Source: Lucifuga dentata
Lineage: Eukaryota > Chordata > Actinopteri > Ophidiiformes > Bythitidae
Assembly: GCA_014773175.1 (NCBI GenBank)
Contig: VXCM01002511.1
Coordinates: 1-64,000 of the forward strand
Length of the DNA: 64,000 nucleotides
Direction of reading: 5' to 3'
Shown: in pieces, positions 57,671-64,000 of the stretch
How the letters are laid out: every line of letters starts with the position of its first letter
How positions within the stretch are numbered: the first letter of the stretch is position 1
The notes under the pieces: model-generated
What the model was told of the DNA's origin: nothing
Seen by the model: the letters and a program-made list of their open reading frames with translations, nothing else
Database searches by the model: none
Position numbers and translations under genes: made by a program

Positions 57671-58468
57671 GTTTGGCTGAAAAGGTTTGAGGTCTTAAGT
57701 CGGATTTTTCCGGAAGTTCCCACTTCCGACCTCAAACCGTTCCAGCCAAATATGATCAAAAAAGCACAGCTGAACACAAATAAATACTGTAAAATTAATT
57801 AAATTTCGTAACAAATGCTAACTAAAGTAAAGTTAGACTACAGGACTGTCTGGTTGTGTTGTTTTACAATGTTAGTAATGCTGTGGGTGTTAAACATTTG
57901 TGCAGAGAAGTAATATTATGAAATTATTTACACTTAGTTATCAATCGCAATCAGTTATACAAAATAGATAGTTAACTTGGCGACATATTCCGACCCTTTT
58001 CTTTAAATTTCACGCAAGAAAAAACACTTTATTCGCCTGTTAGCTGATCATTTCCATTCATAAAGCTCACTTCGGGCACTGTCATGTTGAATGACGTCAT
58101 ACTCGTAAATTGGGGTAGATAATTTTGGTCCGAGATTCCCAGTCTTCCAGTGCCGTTCCAACGCATTTTTCAAAGTAGGAAGTCGGAAAAGCCCGAATTC
58201 CGAGGTCTGTCGAACGCAGAGTAAAGCCAAGCCAGCCACCATTCGCACTTTCACAGTGACTGTAAAGTTTAGAATAAGGGAGCACTTATTTTGTAGCTGC
58301 GGCTGGTTTGATATAAAAATGTAAAAATAAATTAGCAGTCATAAAAGCTACAGGGAAAACACTGACGATTCGTTCTTTTATCTGTCTCTTTCTTACCACA
58401 GCCACAGAATGAGGAGTTGGTCCGGTGAACTCTCGACACTGACGTCTTGTTCTCTGACTGGCCAACAT
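51809..58468 (-). CDS. cfap53: Cilia- and flagella-associated protein 53 (CCDC11), complete gene, 8 exons
   Basis: Coiled-coil protein of motile cilia, centriolar satellites and axonemal doublets. In vertebrates its loss disturbs left-right patterning (family knowledge). Exons sum to 1584 nt, coding for 527 residues plus stop, close to the human length of 514. The N terminus has FTGPTPHSVAV, matching the vertebrate V-x-G-P-T-P motif. The rest is almost wholly charged helix rich in E, R, K and Q, with recognisable blocks IEERRE, KLEQQF, RLFAELWEAD, RQLKEEEAQLL, QKQMQ and EEEAEAEREYQHG. All introns are GT-AG and phases agree. It is transcribed in the same direction as myo5b, about 6.8 kb upstream of it. 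A consensus RFX X-box lies 139 bp before the ATG, fitting ciliary regulation. Introns carry MITEs and a foldback element; no coding damage was seen. Confidence 0.95.
52142..52244 (-). CDS. cfap53: cfap53 exon 7
   Basis: Completes a Leu, then DLNRQKQMQLTKDRDELNR to DEEEKM and a split Arg. The acceptor is GCTGTAG, directly beside a CA/TG microsatellite, and the donor GTATGT. Confidence 0.92.
52251..52365. repeat. Interrupted (CA)n microsatellite beside cfap53 exon 7
   Basis: CA, CATCACACG and ATGCACG variants. It begins within ten bases of the exon 7 acceptor. Confidence 0.85.
52602..53432. mobile_element. hAT-like element with a 13-bp direct repeat at its ends
   Basis: Ends GGCTGTTAATCG and, inverted, GGGCTGGGAAGATTAACG; the interior includes TTAATCGCACAGATTTC and ATTAATGCGTTAATCTT, a motif set of vertebrate hAT MITEs. 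TAGAAATAAGTAG stands on both sides (52589-52601 and 53433-53445). Usual hAT duplications are 8 bp, so the extra bases may be chance or terminal. Confidence 0.65.
53463..53502. repeat. Poly(T) with one N
   Basis: T runs on both sides of N at 53482; true length unknown. Confidence 0.85.
53875..54091 (-). CDS. cfap53: cfap53 exon 6
   Basis: 72 codons plus one base: IEMWEEQQRYRQYLVAELEK to TRCLQIQQK. Acceptor TTTTTCAG, donor GTAAGG. It matches the human region around YHKYLAQRREEE...VMCTRKLQVQEKL. Confidence 0.94.
54635..55645 (+). mobile_element. TTAA-flanked MITE, copy 3, with nested MITE
   Basis: Ends AGGACCATACCAG and inverted AGGACCATACTATCC with TTAA at 54631 and 55646. Length 1,011 bp, which falls to about 588 once the 421-bp nested element and its TA are removed, matching the other copies. 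Lies in cfap53 intron 5. Confidence 0.88.
54675..55095. mobile_element. Intact CCGTATATACTCG-type MITE nested in copy 3
   Basis: 421 bp from CCGTATAAGCTGGAGTC to an inverted CCGTACATACTCGAATATAA, with TA on both sides. Removing it restores the outer MITE reading AACATATTCAATTTTC, which proves a TA target. It is the best template for the composite at 7255-13327. Confidence 0.85.
55776..55994 (-). CDS. cfap53: cfap53 exon 5
   Basis: 73 codons, phase 0: REQGEMLRLEEQQKQHQKL to DEKREAAQRK, all predicted coiled coil. The acceptor is TTGCAAG and the donor GTACGC. Intron 5 downstream hosts a nested pair of MITEs. Confidence 0.94.
56050..56205. mobile_element. Deleted CCGTATATACTCG-type MITE in cfap53 intron 4
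   Basis: Starts ACCGTATATACTCAG and ends CAGATTATACTCGATATGG after an A-rich run; about 155 bp, most of the interior gone. Confidence 0.7.
56236..56539 (-). CDS. cfap53: cfap53 exon 4
   Basis: 101 codons after a split Arg: EGCDDLRAIQNKRKDEQV, a polyglutamine-like QQQQQ, RLFAELWEADQQAKEER, ending RQLKEEEAQLL. The donor is GTATGC. The W-E-x-D and L-K-E-E-E-A-x-L motifs align with human CFAP53. Confidence 0.95.
56614..56787 (-). CDS. cfap53: cfap53 exon 3
   Basis: LRIMLEAEEKQLLKEMDGKK to LVSDKLEQQF, 57 whole codons with split arginines at both ends. The acceptor is CCCCAAG and the donor GTACAC. It matches the human block KKETIEEK...EKLDQQFRE. Confidence 0.95.
56879..57108 (-). CDS. cfap53: cfap53 exon 2
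   Basis: 76 codons plus two bases: RAKLPSSKRADYLMLERR to MSIEERRE. The acceptor is GTCACAG. The donor is the weaker GTTTGT at 56878; an in-frame read-through would stop eight codons later, and the next exon joins in phase, so this donor is preferred. Confidence 0.93.
57172..58209. mobile_element. Foldback element (long inverted repeat) in cfap53 intron 1
   Basis: About 450-bp arms, 57172-57620 and 57745-58209, are diverged reverse complements: TTCCGACCTCCTACTTGGAA against TTCCGACTTCCTACTTTGAA; ACTCGGACCAAAAT; GGAAATGATCAGCTA; AATTAATTTTACTGTATTTA. The centre holds a poly(T) run and a smaller hairpin with TTTGGCTGAAAAGGTTTGAG. No coding frame. Fits a foldback transposon rather than an assembly mirror, since the arms differ by many substitutions. 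It takes up about four-fifths of the intron. Confidence 0.85.
58397..58468 (-). CDS. cfap53: cfap53 exon 1
   Basis: 24 codons, MLASQRTRRQCREFTGPTPH then SVAV, phase 0, donor GTAAGA. The G-P-T-P block matches the start of vertebrate CCDC11, which fixes this ATG. Confidence 0.9.
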
Positions 58469-58606
58469 TTTACATGAAAAACATCTACAGCTATCTATGA
58501 CTAATAATTTATGCTGTTAGAGTTTTCCACCCTTGTAGCGCTCCAGATATATTTATTACTTTGACGACGAGGCCGCTCAAAACATGACTACCGCAGTTGA
58601 CTTCCA

Positions 58607-58620
58607 GTTGCCATGGTGAC
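58607..58620 (-). promoter_or_regulatory. RFX-family X-box upstream of cfap53
   Basis: Minus-strand sequence GTCACC-AT-GGCAAC fits every position of the X-box consensus GTNRCC(N0-3)RGYAAC. It lies 139-152 bp upstream of the cfap53 ATG and in its orientation. RFX factors control ciliary genes through such sites (established). Binding here is inferred. Confidence 0.75.
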
Positions 58621-58639
58621 CACAAACATAAGGACGTGA

Positions 58640-58933
58640 TGGAGGAAACAGCGCCCCTTGGTAATCTGGCAAATTCATAATACACCGAGTTATTCAGGTA
58701 AACATGTGCAGCAACCTAATGCGAAAATAATAATAATAATAATAATAATAATACAGCTCTGTGGTAGATTCTGTCTTTTTTTTCCTTTTATTTTGTTGGC
58801 CCTGCAGCCTTGATTTAATTTATAGGCTTTGTAAATATGCTCTGATGCCTTATTATGGAACCTATCACAGTTCTAAGTAGTTCTGCATGACATAGTGGCT
58901 CAAATGCAATGTTCAGTAGTCTTACTGCAGAGA

Positions 58934-58965
<32 letters not shown>

Positions 58966-59003
58966 TAGAGANGCTCAAATGCAATGTTCAGTAGTCTTAC
59001 TGC

Positions 59004-59036
<33 letters not shown>

Positions 59037-59690
59037 GAGGACTCAGGCTAACCTAGATGATCAGACCACTTTTAATGAATAGTTAATACACTGTATTTGT
59101 GGATGACATTGCCTCCAAAACTGGATTTTTTCATTATTTTAAGAATGTGGCTGAGCCAGCCTCACATCAACACTGGATACCCTTTCATGTTGACCCAATT
59201 GCAGTTAATAATGATAAAATGACATCTGACAGATGAGGTGCAGGGCATCAGAGGCAGCAGAGGATCAGTGGGTCTGGAGAGGATGTGAGCAACACACACA
59301 CACACGCACATACTGTGACAGAGTTAGCACATGCACATGATAAAACTTCTGTTTCTGTCACGTGTGTGTGTTTGTCTCTCTGCACCCTCAGGAATCCAGG
59401 CACAGAGAGCATAATAGGGCATAAACAGGAGTCTGAAGGTAAAAATCTGCTGATTTCTACACATGAATTTCACACATGTTCTCTGTATGTATGGTGTTAT
59501 GTTACTTTCAAAATAATGGGCGCGCCAAATGAGCTCACATGAGACAGAGACAGGAATCAAGAGCATAAAAACAGAAAATAAGAGGTCAGAAGCAACGTTG
59601 TAGTGACAAACGTTATCATGAATAAACATAAGTTGTGAAAGGGTACAGACATGAGAACTTTATTTTTCCAACCAAAACTATGTCATGGAT
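58640..59690. other. Upstream intergenic DNA with microsatellites
   Basis: (AAT)n at 58731-58753; (AG)n with flanking GCTCAAATGCAATGTTCAGT duplicated around N at 58972; CA run at 59292-59306. No gene recognised. Confidence 0.6.
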
Positions 59691-59700
59691 TAAGGTTTAA

Positions 59701-60279
59701 AGCACCATACCACCCATTTTGCATGTTTGAGCATAATATATTCATTTTCATACATGTTACGTCACTGACAATCATTTCCCAAAGGATAAAACTGTATTTA
59801 AGCTTTACGGATATTTTGCTAAATCTCTTAATCTTTCAAAATCAAATATTCAAGTGATACACCCACCTTAAAAATCCATGTTTCTCCTGCTAATAGTTAC
59901 ACAGCCTTATGAAGTCACGGTCCTTTAAATTTTTCCATAAACGCAGGTCTTCTTTTGGGACTATATTCCCCGGTGGAGGCATACATTCACTCCACGCTTT
60001 TTATTGAGCTTAAACACTAAAATTACATAACTTCTAAAAAAACCTGAATACACGTCTTGTTGGTGATGATGGATTACCTATCCCAAGAACGTTTACAGTA
60101 TCAACAAGTTGATTTTAATAGCAGAATGAACTGAAACCAATGGAGGTCTGGAAGGTAGGAAAAACATTTTTAATTCACCGTTCCAGTAGTATGTTTTGGG
60201 AAATGATTGTCAGTAATGTTACAGGTGTGAAAACTGAATATATTAGGCTCAAACATGCAAAATGGGTGGTATGGTCCTT
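59701..60279 (+). mobile_element. TTAA-flanked MITE, copy 4
   Basis: 579 bp, ends AGCACCATACCACCC and inverted AGGACCATACCACCC, with TTAA at 59697-59700 and, one base on, at 60280-60283. Same orientation as copies 1 and 3. Confidence 0.85.
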
Positions 60280-60682
60280 TTAAAAACAAAAAAGAAGACC
60301 AAACAGGCCAGCTGACAGAGACCATTCAAATCTAAATGAAATATCTGGAAATATGCCACAGCTGTCAGGTTCAGTTGTGGTGGAGAGGATGAGAGACTTA
60401 TGTCTATCGTCTGAAGATCACCAACACATTTAAAGACACGTAAAGATGTTACAGCTCAGTCATGTCAGAAAAAGTCTCAGGTTTTTTTTTTTTTTTTTTT
60501 TTTTGCTGCTGCTTCGTACAGGAAAGCTGCTTTCTAAAAGCTGCATCAGGGAATATTAAAGCATAAACAGCCTCGTACAAAGTTTCAGACCTGCACAGTG
60601 CAACAAACACAAACAGGAAAACAGCAGGAATCTGAAAAGATGACTCCAGTTCTCACAAAGTGACTTTCCAGTTAAATATCCG

Positions 60683-60776
60683 CTTCTTCTTCTTCTTCTT
60701 CTTCTTCTTCTTCTTCTTCTTCTTCTTCTTCTTCTTCTTCTTCTTCTTCTTCTTCTTCTTCTTCTTCTTCTTCTTT
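60683..60776. repeat. (CTT)n microsatellite, about 31 uninterrupted units
   Basis: A pure polypyrimidine tract of about 93 bp, the longest pure trinucleotide run in the window. Confidence 0.95.
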
Positions 60777-60779
60777 TGG

Positions 60780-62815
60780 TAATTGCAATTAATAGTTGAT
60801 CTTTCTAGCAAAGTGATTGAAAGCTATCATAAAAATGCATTTTTTTCCCCTTCTTCTCTATTTATGAAAAAGTACAGACAACCTTATGGAGCAATTTAGG
60901 GACAAATGTGACAAAAATGTGTTCTGATGAAGTTGAAATGGACAAAGTTTATCTTGTATTTTTTCCCCTGTTGTTTCCATAATATAAAGTTAAACCTGGG
61001 TCATTTTCTTATTACTGTCTCAACTCATGTCAAAATTCATGGATTTAGAAATTGGGGATGGGAAAGACAGAAAACGTTTGAGAGGGTTGGTGGAAAATTC
61101 TACTCAAATGCAGCAAGGAAGAAATATTTGGATCCTTTGCTTGAGTGAAAGTTTCAATCTTACTCCCTTACATTCAAAGTAATACTCAAAAGTATGAAAG
61201 TATTAGCAACCAATTGTACTTGAGTATACAGATTTAACATAAACAATAGCTCCTTTTAGACTGATAAATTGTGCACCTGGTTACTTCCTTTAAACCTTTT
61301 GTTTTATCATGCAAAATCTTCCTCTGCAAAGTTACCACAGCCATCAGATACATACAGTGCAGGAAAACATGCAATATTTTCTGCAAAAGTGTGATGGAGG
61401 AAAAGTAAAAAACAATCCATAATGGAAATAAAGTAGCAGTATCTTTTAAATTGTTCTTAAATATAGTAAATATATTTAGTTACTTTATATCTTTGTTATT
61501 TGCTAATTAAACGGGAATGTATGAAATCTATTGAACTACCACTTGTAAAATAACAGAATCTATCTCAAATTCATGAAAGGTAATTAATTCAGCGATTTAG
61601 CACTTTGCTTTAACTATTTTGTGACAAATATTCTAACATAAACAGTCCCTTTTTGACTGTAAGCTACTTAAGAAGTGAATTTAAGATGTATTGAAGGCTG
61701 GAGTTTCAAATGACCCTGATCAATTCTTGAGGTTTTTTGGCGATTATGTTTAGTAATTGTAATACACCAGGTAACCAGCAGGTGGTAGCAAATCCAAATA
61801 ATTCATAGTTGAAGCTGCTGAAGGTGAATGCAGGTTTGAGGAAGGAAAGCAGCTTTCCTCAGAGATGAATTTATCTGTCAGTGTTTTTGCTACAACAAAA
61901 TGATTCTATATTCTTACCAAAAAATCCTTAGATCTCACTTAATTTACTCTGTGTCAAAAGAATGGCATCAGTTTTACCGAGGAGGAGTGATAGATAAAGA
62001 TTGTGGCCACAAAAAGGGTGAGAAAAGGAGGACTGGGATGGTGCGCAGGAAAAAATAAAGACATGAGGAAAGAAAAGAGTAAAGTGGAAGGAGAGTGGAA
62101 AAAGAATGAAGAGGATGAGTGAGTCTGAGACAAGATGAAGAGGAAACACAGCCAGGAAATGTGACGTGAATGAGATTAGTAATGCAACAGTGACAGATAG
62201 GACAAAATCATAAATAGATGGAGAGGAGGAAAAGAGAAGAAGTGATAGGCGGCAGGGCGAGGGCCACAGGTGGCCCCGTCTGACTCCATCATGCAGAGGA
62301 GATTGTAGACCGCAGGGAGAAGAGAATCGATGGGTGGAGGAGAGATTGAGATGAAACAAAGAAGAGGACGTTCGTCCATCAACTTCAACATTTACCCCTC
62401 TCCTGCCACTCACAGTTTCTTTCCATCCCTCCTTCCTTGTCCTCTTCGGGTCTCAAACCCTCACCTGACTATACCGCCTCCTGACATTTCTATACCAATC
62501 AGCCTGAGTGCAGCAAGCAGCCGCAGCCCCATGTGTGTGCACGACCACACGCATGCTCACACAGCTGTGGCATTTCAAGAATAAGCTGTGAGCTCTGGAC
62601 GAATAAAGACGTAAATAAAAGCCTTGGGCTGCTGCGCACACGAAGACCTGCAGGACTCCAGGTAACATTCCTGGGTTGTCAGGACTTACAGCTCCGTTAA
62701 TTTCAGACGAGTATGAACATCGATGTGTCACTTCTGTCTGCAGTAAATGTAAATCAGCACATGCACATGAGAAATGCATGAGGGTAGGTTTGCTGTACTC
62801 ATATACCATATATGT
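60780..62815. other. Intergenic, no recognised gene
   Basis: Some open frames of 70-160 codons occur around 61928-62600, but they are biased by purine-rich DNA, lack domains and overlap each other on both strands. A CTCF-like motif lies at 61775. Confidence 0.55.
61775..61788 (+). promoter_or_regulatory. CTCF-core-like site in upstream intergenic DNA
   Basis: CCAGCAGGTGGTAG matches the CTCF core at 13 of 14 positions (T replaces C at position 12). It is the only such motif noticed in the 58.6-64 kb intergenic stretch. Confidence 0.3.
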
Positions 62816-62819
62816 TTAA

Positions 62820-63399
62820 AGGATCATACCACCCATTTTGCATGTTTGAGCCTAATATAGTCAATTTTCATACATGTAACGTTACTGACAATCATTTCCC
62901 AAAGCATACTGTTGGAACGGTGAATTAAAAATGTTTTTCCTACCTTCCAGACCTCCATTGGTTTCAGTTCATTCTGCTATTAAAATCAACTTGTTGATAT
63001 TTGAAACGTTCTTGGGATAGGTAATCCATCATCGCCTACAAGACGTGTGTTCAGGTTTTTTTTTAGAAGTTATGTAATTTTAGTGTTTAATCACAATAAA
63101 AAGCATGGAGTGAATGTATGCCTCCACCAAGGAATATAGTCCCAAAAGAAGACCTGCGTTTATGGAAAAATTTAAAGGACCGTGACTTCATAAGGCTGCG
63201 TAACTATTAGCAGGAGAAACATGGATTTTTAAGGTGGGTGTATCACTTGAATATTTGATTTTGAAAGATTAAGAGATTTTGCAAAATATCAGGAAAGCTG
63301 AAATACGGTTTTATCCTTTGGGAAATGATTGTCAGTAACGTAACATGTATGAAAATGAATATATTAGGCTCAAATATGCAAAATGGATGGTATGGTCCT
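62820..63399 (-). mobile_element. TTAA-flanked MITE, copy 5
   Basis: 580 bp, ends AGGATCATACCACCC and inverted AGGACCATACCATCC, TTAA at 62816 and 63400. Inverted relative to copies 1, 3 and 4 (it reads GGGATAGGTAATCCATCATC). Confidence 0.88.
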
Positions 63400-63403
63400 T
63401 TAA

Positions 63404-63640
63404 GGAAAAGCTATCAAGAGTGGACTTCACCATTGCAATACATGTATTCATAACCCAGCATGTTAATGGAAACATCATGAAGTTAGAAAGATGATGAGGA
63501 TGATGAGGATAATGATGTACAAGCCTGTCTGGGATGTCTGTAATTGAAGCATTGTGTTACTTTTGTGTTACTTTGTGGCTTCAGGCGCCTTGAAAATTCA
63601 CACACATTGGGATATATTTTCAAGTGATAGTGCTAAGGTG

Positions 63641-63671
<31 letters not shown>

Positions 63672-64000
63672 GATGAAGATTTTTCTTTCCTGTCGCTCCT
63701 GATGCCACCTCCCACCCCAGCTGTGTGCCATCAGTCATTATACACACCTTTCCTAGCAGACTGCTGTTCGTATCTGATTTTGCCTGTTTCCTCTTCTGAC
63801 TTGTGCCTTCTGGTTTTGGACCCTCATCATTGAAATCCCAGCCAGTGGCATCACTGGTGTGGGGTGGAGNTCTAGGGAAGCCCAATTTAAGGAGCTTAAG
63901 GGGAGTTAAGGGGGTGGGAGTCCGCAGTTTGGTTTTGCTTTGTCAGTTTCTCTTTCACGTTCTTGGGGCTGCCAGAGGTACCAATGTGAAGTTGTGTGTG
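63404..64000. other. Window end, (GT)n microsatellite, no gene recognised
   Basis: (GT)n at 63640-63669; single N at 63870 without a clear flanking duplication. Confidence 0.6.

Noticed and set aside
61928..62413. 161-codon minus-strand frame
   Set aside because: Composition is driven by a purine-rich strand (S, F and L runs); overlapping frames exist on both strands and no domain is visible.

Overview
The window is vertebrate nuclear DNA, most likely from a spiny-rayed teleost fish. The evidence is two intron-containing genes with canonical GT-AG junctions, a dense mix of fish-type transposons (L1, L2, RTE and other LINEs, Tc1/mariner, hAT, Harbinger, TTAA-type MITEs), many CA/CT microsatellites, and single N bases typical of a draft assembly. 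There is no prokaryotic, viral or CRISPR-like architecture.

Both host genes lie on the minus strand, head to tail. The 5' part of myo5b (class V myosin heavy chain) fills 75-45035. Eight coding exons can be read exactly, covering residues 1-315 of the motor domain including the P-loop and switch I; the gene continues past base 1. Intron 1 alone is 23.8 kb. The complete cfap53 (ccdc11; coiled-coil axonemal and centriolar-satellite protein) occupies 51809-58468 with eight exons encoding 527 residues. The MYO5B-CFAP53 neighbourhood is the same as in mammals, which supports naming the myosin as the 5b paralogue. The order of transcription is cfap53 then myo5b, with about 6.8 kb between them.

Region by region: 1-5.3 kb holds myo5b exons 8-6 and LINE fragments, one of which runs to within a few bases of a splice donor. 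6-14 kb (intron 4) is a nest of TA-flanked MITEs holding a well-bounded hAT remnant with an 8-bp target duplication. 14-21 kb carries exons 4-2 plus mariner, Tc1-type and L1 pieces. 21-45 kb is intron 1, almost all repeats: Harbinger, two LINE lineages, an L1 with a mariner inside it, and long arrays of a GGGGTCCAAGCA-ended repeat. 45-51.8 kb is intergenic, with a 45-bp minisatellite and a ZBED-type hAT pseudogene. 51.8-58.5 kb is cfap53, with a foldback element filling most of intron 1. 58.5-64 kb is intergenic.

The most informative non-coding signals are: a perfect RFX X-box upstream of cfap53, as expected for a ciliary gene; five copies of one 580-bp TTAA-flanked MITE clustered around cfap53; a 1-kb inverted repeat inside cfap53 intron 1; several short perfect snap-back palindromes; and direct duplications of about 65 bp on either side of single N bases, which look like unmerged contig overlaps rather than biology. 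I found no undescribed gene system; the novelty here is in repeat structure and regulatory detail.
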